Assembly: GCA_023443225.1 (NCBI GenBank)
Contig: JAEZVF010000099.1
Span: 1 to 28,993, forward strand
Length of the DNA: 28,993 nt
From: Bacillota bacterium
GTDB taxonomy: Bacteria > Bacillota > Clostridia > Lachnospirales > Lachnospiraceae
Direction of reading: 5' to 3'
The translations under genes and the position numbers were made by a program. The notes below the pieces were generated by a model, which was not told where the DNA came from, made no database searches, and worked only from the letters and a program-made list of their open reading frames with translations. Numbering within the stretch: the first letter of the stretch is position 1; each line of letters begins with the position of its first letter. Below, piece by piece: positions 1 to 6,892 of the stretch.

Positions 1-100
1 GCTAGTAAGACCCCTCGAAGACTACGAGGTAGATAGGACAAAGGTGGAAGTACAGTAATGTATGTAGCTGATTGTTACTAATAGGTCGAGGGCTTGACCA
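1..100 (+). rRNA. 23S ribosomal RNA, 3' end (partial)
   Basis: The first hundred bases match the well-known 3' end of bacterial 23S rRNA: the stretch with CGAAGACTACGAGGT near the start, then ACTAATAGGTCGAGGGC and the terminal CTTGACC. The 5' part lies outside the window. The exact end is estimated from the usual CTTGACC(A) terminus. I see no 5S rRNA in the 200 bases that follow, which is unusual for a 16S-23S-5S operon, so 5S may lie elsewhere in this organism. Confidence 0.93.
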
Positions 101-102
101 AG

Positions 103-156
103 AATAGAAAACGATTCTCGAATAGAAGACAATTCTCGAATAGAAAATGATTCTAG
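103..156 (+). repeat. Three 18-bp tandem repeats just after 23S rRNA
   Basis: Three adjacent 18-base units at 103-120, 121-138 and 139-156 share the pattern AATAGAARAYRATTCTCG. A degenerate fourth unit starts at 157. Each unit contains a GAAT...ATTC pair able to form a small stem. The array sits where the rRNA 3' trailer should be, so it may be an rRNA processing or trailer sequence; that role is inference. Confidence 0.75.
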
Positions 157-232
157 AACAGAAAGAATTCTATTTGGTGTATAGGTTATAAATTGATGAA
201 TAAATAGAATGTGTAGTTTTGAAGGTATAAAG

Positions 233-287
233 AACAAAATGACTACTGTACAATTAATAAATAGTTGTATAGTAGTCATTTTTTGTT
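233..287. terminator. Rho-independent terminator, probably bidirectional
   Basis: A long stem pairs AATGACTACTGTACAATT with AGTTGTATAGTAGTCATT, with an A-run before and a T-run after it. It can end the rRNA transcript on the plus strand. It can also end the minus-strand oxidoreductase transcript, whose stop codon is at 315. Confidence 0.85.
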
Positions 288-314
288 CATTCAGCTTGTA
301 TGATACAAAGAACA

Positions 315-1802
315 TTATTTTACAAACTTACGCTTTTCTTTTTTGCAGATACGTTGAATAGTAAACTTTCCTGTTACAACGGCTACAGGGGTACCTCCGG
401 GTGCTTGCAGCCATTGGCCGGTAAGAAAACAATTTTTCAAATTTTTGATTTTTCCACTGTGCATTTTCGTTTTTACACCAGGAGTCGGCGCAAATGCCAT
501 GTAGGAACCCCGAAATGCACCGCAGTATCTTGCATATGTTATCGGTGTTGCTACATCAAGCAGAGTGATTTTTCCGCCCAATTCTGGGTATTTTGTTTCT
601 ATTCTTTTAAGAAGTGATTGACCCAACTCTGTCTTGGCTGCGTTATAGGCTTGGTGATTTTCTGAATAAAGTCTATTCCAATATTCAAAGTCTTCATCAA
701 ATTGGCTCACTATGCTGCAGATGGTTGTTTTTCCGCTTTCATTTTTTATGTAATTATATATCATTACTGACATTTGCTTATACTTTTTATTTGCTACATT
801 ATAAGGTTCCGTATCGAAAATAACATGTTTTGCATACGAATTCAAGTCAGCGTCTACTGCAAAGGAAGACAAGCAGCAAGACTGTATCGGGTAAGTATTT
901 TTATCGGCATACATATTTTCAAATTTATTATTATTGTAATTTCCTTTCAGTAACTTATGATAGCTTACATCGGCATCACATGCCAGTACAACATAATCAC
1001 CACTTATCCTTTCACCATTATGGATCAGAACGCCTGTTGCTTCGTCATTTTCAATAATAACCTCATCTACCTCACAGGAAGTTCTTACCTTTCCACCGAG
1101 AGAATAATATTTCTTTTCCATCCTCCTAATCATTTCTAGAGAACCACCTTCTGGAATATCTCCATTTCCGCTCATAAATGTACTTAACGACATAACCAAT
1201 GACATCAATGAAAATTCGCCTGGAATATATGCAGTAATAAAACTTTTAAGAACAGGATTTTTAAATCGCCTTGCATATTCAACGCAACTTATGTTACTTG
1301 TAGTTTTGATTGTTTTCAGCGCCTTGGACATGTATTTACCTAGCTTGGTATAATCAGATATATTCATCATCTCCATTGGTTTGTCAATGGGCATTTCTAT
1401 AGACATTGAACATTTAATATGATTTATAAACTTTTCGATTTCTGTACGGTCTTCAGGTGCAATACTAAGCATTTCCTTTCTAAACCTTTCAATATCACGC
1501 CAAAGAGTGAGACTTTTCCCCAGAGTCTCATATCGGAAAAATAGTTCTGTTTTTACGATTTCTACATTTTCAAGAGCACCCACTTCTTTCCAAAGCTGAT
1601 TTAGCGAATTTCCATTCTTCGTTCCTGTAAGCCAGTGAATGCAGCCATCAATAAAATTACCTTGCCGATACCAACCGGTACATTCGCCTCCAAGAATATT
1701 ATTCTTTTCAAGTATGATGCTTTCAAAACCATTTCTTTGTGCAAAAATTCCTGCTGAAATGCCGGCAATACCTCCGCCTACAATAATAATTTTTTTCATC
1801 AT
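315..1802 (-). CDS. FAD-dependent oxidoreductase, phytoene desaturase (CrtI/CrtN)-like
   Basis: This 495-residue protein begins with a Rossmann FAD/NAD motif (VGGGIAG, residues 8-14) and an acidic residue ending the second strand (ILEKN). These are typical of the amine oxidase / phytoene desaturase superfamily. The C-terminal block, with GSYMAFAPTPG and then GGTPVAVVTG, also fits CrtI-like enzymes, where it contacts FAD. The length is normal for the family. The start ATG at 1802 overlaps the TetR stop in an ATGA junction, with AGGAG five bases upstream, so translation is probably coupled. No carotenoid partner genes (crtB, crtM) are nearby, so the substrate is unknown; many clostridial homologues are annotated only as NAD(P)/FAD oxidoreductases. 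It is probably controlled by the adjacent TetR protein. Confidence 0.85.
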   Translation of the reverse strand: MMKKIIIVGGGIAGISAGIFAQRNGFESIILEKNNILGGECTGWYRQGNFIDGCIHWLTGTKNGNSLNQLWKEVGALENVEIVKTELFFRYETLGKSLTLWRDIERFRKEMLSIAPEDRTEIEKFINHIKCSMSIEMPIDKPMEMMNISDYTKLGKYMSKALKTIKTTSNISCVEYARRFKNPVLKSFITAYIPGEFSLMSLVMSLSTFMSGNGDIPEGGSLEMIRRMEKKYYSLGGKVRTSCEVDEVIIENDEATGVLIHNGERISGDYVVLACDADVSYHKLLKGNYNNNKFENMYADKNTYPIQSCCLSSFAVDADLNSYAKHVIFDTEPYNVANKKYKQMSVMIYNYIKNESGKTTICSIVSQFDEDFEYWNRLYSENHQAYNAAKTELGQSLLKRIETKYPELGGKITLLDVATPITYARYCGAFRGSYMAFAPTPGVKTKMHSGKIKNLKNCFLTGQWLQAPGGTPVAVVTGKFTIQRICKKEKRKFVK

Positions 1803-2383
1803 TCATTCTCCTTTTTTCTGATAATATCCAGTACCCATTCAGGATCCGGACATGGCAATTCGGGATGCATAGCTATTGTTTCCGCTATCCCTTGAATACT
1901 GCACCAGAATGCTACGGATAGTGCCAACGGGTTGCCTTTTTTAATTTCGCCATTCCTTTGCCCCTTTTCAATTAACGGTACGGACATAGGAATGTTGTTT
2001 ACTTCATTTGCTAGATCTCTTATCCTTTTGGGAAGTTCCACATTATGTTGGGTACGTTCCATTAAAATAAACATTTTTGCCACAAGGGGATTACTGTGAA
2101 TGACTTCAAAAATATTTCTAGTTGCCTGCTCAAAAATAAGTATTGAGGACTCGTTCTTGTAATTCATTACTGTTTGTGTTCCTTGAAGTCCAAGCATAAT
2201 TAGTTCTTCGTATAACTTTTCTTTTGATTCAAAGTAGTGAAACATCAGACCGACACTCATATTGGCTGCTTTGGCAATGTCTGATATTTTTGTAGCATTA
2301 TAGCCTTTTTCTACAAATAGCTCTAAGCCTTTTTCTAGTATTTGTTGTCTGCGTAGTATTTTTTGTTCTTCTCGTTTCGTCAT
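1799..2383 (-). CDS. TetR/AcrR-family transcriptional regulator
   Basis: This 194-residue protein has the classical TetR layout. An N-terminal helix-turn-helix occupies about residues 20-60 (ATKISDIAKAANMSVG, then LMFHYFESKEKLYEELI), and a divergent all-helical ligand-binding domain follows. It is the first gene of a two-gene minus-strand operon with the FAD oxidoreductase, overlapping it by four bases. A near-consensus promoter lies upstream, with inverted ATTGAA/TTCAAT repeats between the -10 box and the start codon, which fits autorepression. The ligand cannot be told from sequence. Family call is secure; the regulatory target is inferred from the operon. Confidence 0.93.
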   Translation of the reverse strand: MTKREEQKILRRQQILEKGLELFVEKGYNATKISDIAKAANMSVGLMFHYFESKEKLYEELIMLGLQGTQTVMNYKNESSILIFEQATRNIFEVIHSNPLVAKMFILMERTQHNVELPKRIRDLANEVNNIPMSVPLIEKGQRNGEIKKGNPLALSVAFWCSIQGIAETIAMHPELPCPDPEWVLDIIRKKENE

Positions 2384-2385
2384 AT

Positions 2386-2418
2386 ATTGAACCTCGATTC
2401 AATGAAAATATATTCAAT
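2386..2418. promoter_or_regulatory. Candidate TetR operator (ATTGAA-N6-TTCAAT)
   Basis: ATTGAA at 2386-2391 and TTCAAT at 2398-2403 form a perfect 6-bp-arm inverted repeat. A further TTCAAT half-site is at 2413-2418. The sites sit between the -10 box and the tetR start codon, where a bound repressor would block transcription. Binding by this TetR protein is inferred from position only. Confidence 0.5.
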
Positions 2419-2447
2419 AATATAACACCTATGTATTAATATGTCAA
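2419..2447 (-). promoter_or_regulatory. Sigma-A promoter of the tetR-oxidoreductase operon
   Basis: Read on the minus strand: TTGACA (2447-2442), a 17-base spacer, then TATATT (2424-2419). This is nearly consensus and lies about 36 bases before the tetR start codon. Confidence 0.8.
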
Positions 2448-2449
2448 TA

Positions 2450-2499
2450 TTTAATATTCAGCGTTATTGGGAGGTTTAATATTCAGCGTTATTGGGAGG
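2450..2499. repeat. Perfect 25-bp tandem duplication
   Basis: Bases 2450-2474 are repeated exactly at 2475-2499; the unit contains ATTCAGCGTTATTGGGAGG. The duplication lies between the divergent tetR and amino acid binding-protein promoters. Perfect identity suggests it is recent. Confidence 0.9.
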
Positions 2500-2542
2500 A
2501 GGCAGGAGGCATTAAGTTATAAGTTATATGGAAACTAATATA

Positions 2543-2572
2543 TTGACAAACAGGAAGTTCATGTGCTACCAT
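2543..2572 (+). promoter_or_regulatory. Probable promoter of the amino acid binding-protein gene
   Basis: TTGACA at 2543-2548 is followed after 18 bases by TACCAT (2567-2572), preceded by TG as an extended -10 element. The -35 box is perfect and the -10 box imperfect. It lies about 60 bases before the start codon at 2630. Confidence 0.55.
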
Positions 2573-2629
2573 GGTAATGTTTCATTACGTTAATAAAATA
2601 AACTAGATGGAGAAAGGCTTGGAGTAATT

Positions 2630-3502
2630 ATGAAAAAATTATGGAAAATGATTTTAATGCTGACTGTGCTGACTGTGACGATGGTTGGATGCAGTAAAAA
2701 GACTGACAATGTAACAGATAAAAGTAAAAATACTTTAGAAGAAACTAATTCTACTGTGGAAACGGATACAACCAAAAAGGATACCTCTTTGGATGATATT
2801 AAAGCAAAAGGAAAGCTTGTATTAGGTCTTGATGATTCATTTCCGCCGATGGGATTTAAAAATGATAATCAAGAAATTGTAGGTTTTGATATTGATGTGG
2901 CAAGAGAAGTCTGTAAACGTATGGGAGTTGATCTTGTAATTCAACCAATCAGCTGGGATGCGAAAGAATTAGAACTATCTACAAAGAATATTGATTGTAT
3001 CTGGAATGGGATGTCATATAATTCAGATCGCGATGAAGCAATGACATTAAGTTCTACATATATGAAAAACAAACAGGTTGCAGTAGTATTAGCTGATAGT
3101 GATGTAAATACTTTGGCAGATCTTTCTGGTAAAGTAGTTATTATTCAAAACGGTTCTACAGCTTCTGATGCTATGGATGCTAATGAGGATTTTAAAAATT
3201 CTTTAAAAAACTTAGTTAAGGTAAAAGATAATGTACAGGCACTCGTAGATCTGAAGGTATCAGGATCAGATGCTGTTGTTATGGATGAAGTAGTTGCTCG
3301 TTATTATACGGAGAAGGAAGAAGGTACTTATAAGGTATTGGATGAAGCCTTAGCAGATGAAGATTATGTCATTGGTTTTCGCAAAGGGGAAGAAGCCTTA
3401 TGTTCCGAAGTGGAAAAATGCATAAAAGAAATGGCTGCAGACGGCACTTTAGCTAAGATCAGTGAGACTTGGTTTGGAACAGATATTACAACAATAAAGT
3501 AA
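2630..3502 (+). CDS. Amino acid ABC transporter substrate-binding lipoprotein (SBP family 3)
   Basis: This 290-residue lipoprotein has a lysine-rich signal peptide, a hydrophobic stretch and a lipobox ending at Cys21 (TMVGC). A polar Ser/Thr/Lys-rich linker follows to about residue 55. The rest matches the polar amino acid binding family: KGKLVLGLDDSFPPMGF, then GFDIDVAREVCKRMG, with a hinge region near NGSTASDAM. It would sit outside the membrane and deliver substrate to the permease encoded at 3711. The gene has its own promoter and terminator, so the binding protein can be made in excess over the membrane parts. A GGAG ribosome site lies five bases before the ATG. The amino acid bound cannot be told; glutamine, cystine and basic amino acids are all possible. 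Confidence 0.92.
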   Translation: MKKLWKMILMLTVLTVTMVGCSKKTDNVTDKSKNTLEETNSTVETDTTKKDTSLDDIKAKGKLVLGLDDSFPPMGFKNDNQEIVGFDIDVAREVCKRMGVDLVIQPISWDAKELELSTKNIDCIWNGMSYNSDRDEAMTLSSTYMKNKQVAVVLADSDVNTLADLSGKVVIIQNGSTASDAMDANEDFKNSLKNLVKVKDNVQALVDLKVSGSDAVVMDEVVARYYTEKEEGTYKVLDEALADEDYVIGFRKGEEALCSEVEKCIKEMAADGTLAKISETWFGTDITTIK

Positions 3503-3516
3503 TATATAAATATTAA

Positions 3517-3556
3517 GTAACACCTGTATCTTATTTAAGTACAGGTGTTATTTTTA
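3517..3556 (+). terminator. Rho-independent terminator after the binding-protein gene
   Basis: AACACCTGTA (3519-3528) pairs perfectly with TACAGGTGTT (3540-3549) across an 11-base loop and is followed by ATTTTT. It separates the binding-protein transcript from the permease-ATPase transcript. Confidence 0.88.
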
Positions 3557-3645
3557 CGTGAATTTGAGTTAAGTTACTATTTATTTCATGACCTAAATTG
3601 GACTTCTGGTACCCAAATGAATTATCTTTAAATAAGTAATATACT

Positions 3646-3676
3646 ACTTCACTAATGTGGTGAAGTGTGTTATAAT
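3646..3676 (+). promoter_or_regulatory. Promoter with embedded palindrome for the permease-ATPase operon
   Basis: TTCACT (3648-3653), a 17-base spacer and TATAAT (3671-3676) form a good sigma-A promoter. A perfect inverted repeat, ACTTCAC (3646-3652), 7-base gap, GTGAAGT (3660-3666), covers the -35 box and most of the spacer. A protein bound there would block RNA polymerase, so it is a good operator candidate. The regulator is unknown. Confidence 0.7.
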
Positions 3677-3710
3677 AAACAAATATTTGTTGTGTTTTAG
3701 GAGGTAATAG

Positions 3711-4361
3711 ATGAGCCAGGAAGCATTACTTAATTTGTTTCAAATTATGTGTAAAGCATCTATTGAAACAGGTAAGATTTTTATATTAACATTATTATTT
3801 GGACTACCATTGGGCTTATTAGTTTCATTTGGAAGGATGTCTAAACTGAGATTAATTAATTGGCCAATTCGTTTTTACCTGCTTATAATGAGAGGTACAC
3901 CTTTAATTCTCCAACTATTTTTCTTTTTCTATTTTCCTTATTTTATTTTTCATAGTACTTTGCCTCGTTTTTGGGCAGCAATACTAGCCATGTCCATTAA
4001 TTATGCAGCTTATTTTGCAGAAATATACCGTTCAGGAATTGAATCCATGCCAAAAGGTCAGTATGAGGCTGCAACTGTACTTGGATTTAGTAAAAGACAG
4101 ACATTTTTCAAAATAATTTTACCACAGGTTGTAAAACGTATCATGCCTCCTATGGGCAATGAGTTTATGACCCTAGTTAAAGATACGGCTTTGGTCAGTG
4201 TCATTGGTGTTAGTGAAATATACGAGGTGGCTACCGATACGATGTCAAAATCGGGTTCAGTGCTACCATTGGTAATGGCAGGTTTGTTTTACTTGACTAT
4301 GAATGGAATCGTTTCAAAAGGTTGCTTTATAGCTGAAAATAAAATGAGTTACTATCAATAG
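3711..4361 (+). CDS. Amino acid ABC transporter permease (HisM/GlnP type)
   Basis: This 216-residue integral membrane protein has about five hydrophobic segments. It shows the family's inner-membrane EAA loop (YEAATVLGFSKRQTFFKIILPQ, about residues 118-139), which docks on the ATPase. The N-terminal GTPLILQLFFFFYF stretch is typical of polar amino acid permeases. Length is normal. AGGAGGT precedes the ATG. The ATPase gene follows 20 bases downstream, so the two are co-transcribed, and the binding protein is encoded just upstream. Only one permease is present, so the transporter probably works as a homodimer, as is common in Firmicutes. Confidence 0.92.
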   Translation: MSQEALLNLFQIMCKASIETGKIFILTLLFGLPLGLLVSFGRMSKLRLINWPIRFYLLIMRGTPLILQLFFFFYFPYFIFHSTLPRFWAAILAMSINYAAYFAEIYRSGIESMPKGQYEAATVLGFSKRQTFFKIILPQVVKRIMPPMGNEFMTLVKDTALVSVIGVSEIYEVATDTMSKSGSVLPLVMAGLFYLTMNGIVSKGCFIAENKMSYYQ

Positions 4362-4381
4362 AGAGAAGGAGGTAATTACAT

Positions 4382-5146
4382 ATGAGTATTTTACAGGTAA
4401 ATAAACTGAAAAAAAATTTTGATGACCTCCAGGTATTAAAAGACATATCATTATCTGTTGATAATGGAGAGATTATCTCTATTATAGGTTCCTCCGGTTC
4501 CGGCAAATCGACCTTACTTCGTTGTCTGAATCGTTTGGAAACTATTGATTCGGGAGAAATTATCATAGATGGAGACACGATGGTTTCTTCCGCAAGCGGA
4601 AAAGTTAAATATGCTGACGACGCAGTTTTAAAGAAAATAAGAATGAAAACCGGATTGGTTTTCCAAAGTTTCAACCTATTTCCACATTATAGTGTATTAA
4701 GGAATATAACAGAGGCACCGATTAATGTTGCCGGATTATCAAAAGAAGAAGCAGAAAAAACAGCTTATGAACTGTTAGAGAAGCTAGGGCTCAGTGAAAA
4801 GGCTATGTCATATCCATATCAACTGTCCGGCGGTCAGTCCCAACGTGTTTCAATTGCCCGCGCCCTTGCCTTGAAACCTAAGATTTTATTCTTTGATGAA
4901 CCGACTTCTGCATTAGATCCAGAGTTGACAGGAGAAGTACTCAAGGTCATTCGTTCGCTTACTAGTCTTAATATGACAATGATTATTGTGACACATGAAA
5001 TGGGTTTTGCAAAGGAAATCTCTAATCGTATGATTTTTATGGATCAAGGACTAATTGTAGAGGATACCACTCCTGCGGAACTATTCAATTCCAATAACGA
5101 GAGAACGAAAGAATTTCTTGGTAAATTTCATGAACTTCAGGATTAA
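4382..5146 (+). CDS. Amino acid ABC transporter ATP-binding protein (GlnQ type)
   Basis: This 254-residue cytoplasmic ATPase has all the ABC motifs: Walker A GSSGSGKST (36-44), Q-loop FQSFNLFPH, signature LSGGQSQRVSIARAL, Walker B ILFFDEPTSALDP, and the switch histidine in IVTHEM. An insertion between Walker A and the Q-loop (about residues 66-90) is longer than in E. coli GlnQ but occurs in clostridial members. The gene starts 20 bases after the permease with AAGGAGGT before the ATG. It energises uptake with the permease at 3711 and the lipoprotein at 2630. No clear U-tract terminator follows; the palindromic element at 5170 may serve that role. Confidence 0.94.
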   Translation: MSILQVNKLKKNFDDLQVLKDISLSVDNGEIISIIGSSGSGKSTLLRCLNRLETIDSGEIIIDGDTMVSSASGKVKYADDAVLKKIRMKTGLVFQSFNLFPHYSVLRNITEAPINVAGLSKEEAEKTAYELLEKLGLSEKAMSYPYQLSGGQSQRVSIARALALKPKILFFDEPTSALDPELTGEVLKVIRSLTSLNMTMIIVTHEMGFAKEISNRMIFMDQGLIVEDTTPAELFNSNNERTKEFLGKFHELQD

Positions 5147-5169
5147 GATTAGCGAACCTTAATTGACTT

Positions 5170-5449
5170 GACGCTTTGCCTTGGGGGTTATACCAAACTC
5201 CGGGAGGACTGTATGTGTATTGATAGTTCAGAGAAAGAATCCGATATTTCTAATACTCTGTTAATCGTTTAAAGCATTCCGGCGCCGCAGGAACTCGGAG
5301 GTGTTGTACCAACACCTCCTCAAACAGCCTGCTTTGCCAGAATAAAAACGATTCCCATAGTATAAGAAATATAACGGATTCCTTCAATTCACTATCAACA
5401 CACATACAATCCACCCGGAGTTTCCTATAATTCTTGAGGCAAAGCTGAC
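5170..5449. mobile_element. MITE-like near-perfect long palindrome (about 280 bp)
   Basis: The two halves are inverted copies of each other around position 5308. Matching blocks fall at mirrored positions with an almost constant coordinate sum (10616-10618): GCTTTGCC 5173-5180 with 5438-5445; AAACTCCGGG 5195-5204 with 5414-5423; TGTATGTGT 5210-5218 with 5400-5408; TTGATAGT 5220-5227 with 5391-5398; GAATCCG 5237-5243 with 5375-5381; AATCGTTT 5263-5270 with 5346-5353. The centre is a perfect 10-bp hairpin with a 3-base loop (5297-5319). No transposase or convincing gene lies inside. A non-autonomous miniature inverted-repeat element is the simplest reading. I see no clear target-site duplication. 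Confidence 0.7.
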
Positions 5450-5582
5450 TATACAAATCGTAATAATTTTCAGTGACGTAATGATTTTCAGTAATGTTAA
5501 GACTAAATTCAATAAAATAGTGTTATTGATAATAAAGTCTTGCCGCTTCTATTACCTTATTATCTTATAGGAAAATATCCTA
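5450..5582. other. Intergenic, no gene seen
   Basis: AT-rich sequence between the palindromic element and the pseudogene. I see no open frame with a ribosome site, no promoter and no terminator. The whole gap between intact genes (5147-6034) contains only the palindrome, the gene remnant and short repeats. Confidence 0.6.
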
Positions 5583-5912
5583 TTACATAAAATATTGGGG
5601 AAACTGATTCACAATTCCCTGTGTCATCTCATCTGCCATTTCCAATGCTTCTAACTCAATATTATCAAGTACATCGATGCTTTCAGAGAAGTTATTTGTC
5701 AGAATATCAACCGCTTCCTGCTTCGTCATCGCCAGGTGGTTGTATAGTAACCTCTGCCACTCCTCTACCGACCAATATGGATTGATACCACCGAGAAAGT
5801 TCGCTATCTGATCAGCATTATCATACCAACGCTTTTCAGCATCAGCAGCTGCAGTACTGTTGCCAGCCTTGGCGGCTTTTACAAGCTCAGCGGCAATTTC
5901 AAGATGATTTAT
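5583..5912 (-). pseudogene. C-terminal remnant of a small clostridial protein often labelled acetylglutamate kinase-like
   Basis: Reading the minus strand from about 5912 to a TAA at 5583-5585 gives some 109 residues of coherent sequence. It includes HLEIAAELVKAAKAGN, then RWYDNADQIANFLGGINPYW, then a helical end finishing in VNQFPQYFM. From memory this matches the C-terminal two thirds of a roughly 160-residue helical protein common in clostridia and often misnamed acetylglutamate kinase. No start codon or ribosome site lies at the head of the homologous part, and upstream the frame runs into unrelated sequence and a stop at 5952-5954. The 5' end therefore looks lost, perhaps through the rearrangement that left the neighbouring palindromic element. 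Confidence 0.65.
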
Positions 5913-6017
5913 GTTATAAACGATTAGTAAGGTATTAGTAACAACGGGTTCTTACTCTGAACATACAATAGATACCCCGGCTACTCTCCCATTTAAAGTA
6001 CCTTAAAGGCAAAGCGT

Positions 6018-6031
6018 CCTATTGCAATAGG
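6018..6031. repeat. 14-bp perfect palindrome at the end of the GDPD gene
   Basis: CCTATTGCAATAGG is self-complementary and lies just after the minus-strand stop codon at 6035. It is not followed by a clear T-run on either strand, so it is a weak terminator candidate. It directly abuts a 13-base copy (6006-6018) of the left end of the palindromic element. Confidence 0.6.
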
Positions 6032-6034
6032 CAG

Positions 6035-6868
6035 TTAGGAAACCTCCTGGGATTTTGGTATAAAGTGATCAAAGATAAAGTAATCGAAACTTCCCTGACT
6101 GTCATCTAAACCTTCCTGGGATTTAATTGTCCATGCAAAGGTAGGTATGCGATACAGACGGCGGCACAGAATAAAGGACAGCATATTTCTGTGAAGATAA
6201 TTATAAGAGATAAAATTAGGTTTCGTTAAAAAATTTAATAATAAATTCTGTAAAATAAAATATAAAAAATGATTTCCTTCTTCTTTATCCTTTATTAAGT
6301 TACTGGATAATTGCCCCCTCATGATATGAGGGCGGTTCTTACGATACCAGATAAGAACCATCGGATTAAAGGATTCAATGCAATAAAGGCCTTTGTATTG
6401 GTCTAAAATAGGCGCACAGATTTCACATACAGCAACATTATGAGTGTGAGCTTTAAATTCCACTATAATTGGAACCTGTCCATTTACCATATCGAGAACA
6501 GATTGCAAGGTGGGAATTGTTTCTTTGGAATTATATAAAGTTAAAGACTGTAGTTCTTTTAATGTTAAGTCGCATACGTTACGATCAACGCCACATACTC
6601 TTTTTAACGAAAAATCATGAAATACAACAGGAATCTTATCTTTTGTAAGTTGTACATCAAGCTCGATACCATATTGGTGCTCAACTGCTAGACAAAAAGC
6701 TTCCATGGAATTCTCTGGTGAAACCGAATGACTTTGGTGAAGACCTCTGTGTGCGTAGTAGAGATCCTTCCACGGGGTTATATCAGGTCGATTCGTTAGT
6801 TTTGGCATTATTGCAAAAAGATAAATTACAATTGCTATTAGAATAGCACATAATAAAGGTAACCACAT
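6035..6868 (-). CDS. Glycerophosphodiester phosphodiesterase, membrane-anchored
   Basis: This 277-residue protein has one N-terminal transmembrane segment (about residues 2-22) and then a GDPD barrel. The catalytic and metal motifs are visible: AHRGLHQ with the catalytic His-Arg, PENSMEAF, the metal-binding pair in GIELDVQLTKD, and VVFHD. The C-terminal motif with WTIKSQEGL, then FDYFIFDH, fits the family. It hydrolyses glycerophosphodiesters to glycerol-3-phosphate and an alcohol, probably at the membrane surface. AGGAGG precedes the ATG, and the gene starts 24 bases after the MFS gene, so they form an operon. The pairing suggests handling of lipid-derived or glycerol-phosphate compounds, but the transported substrate is unknown. 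Confidence 0.9.
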   Translation of the reverse strand: MWLPLLCAILIAIVIYLFAIMPKLTNRPDITPWKDLYYAHRGLHQSHSVSPENSMEAFCLAVEHQYGIELDVQLTKDKIPVVFHDFSLKRVCGVDRNVCDLTLKELQSLTLYNSKETIPTLQSVLDMVNGQVPIIVEFKAHTHNVAVCEICAPILDQYKGLYCIESFNPMVLIWYRKNRPHIMRGQLSSNLIKDKEEGNHFLYFILQNLLLNFLTKPNFISYNYLHRNMLSFILCRRLYRIPTFAWTIKSQEGLDDSQGSFDYFIFDHFIPKSQEVS

Positions 6869-6892
6869 AGTGTCCTCCTAAAACAGTTCATT

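Noticed and set aside
101..315. 5S rRNA after 23S
   Set aside because: I looked for the usual 5S core motifs and a 115-base fold; only repeats and a terminator are present.
300..1139. Several plus-strand frames opposite the FAD oxidoreductase
   Set aside because: Shadows of the long, well-supported minus-strand gene.
3503..3710. Riboswitch or T-box before the amino acid permease
   Set aside because: No T-box bulge motif or known aptamer pattern; the region is explained by a terminator, a promoter and a short palindrome.
5250..5456. A 68-codon minus-strand frame
   Set aside because: It runs across the central hairpin and one arm of the palindromic element, starts with TTG and has no good ribosome site. 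Its protein resembles nothing known to me.
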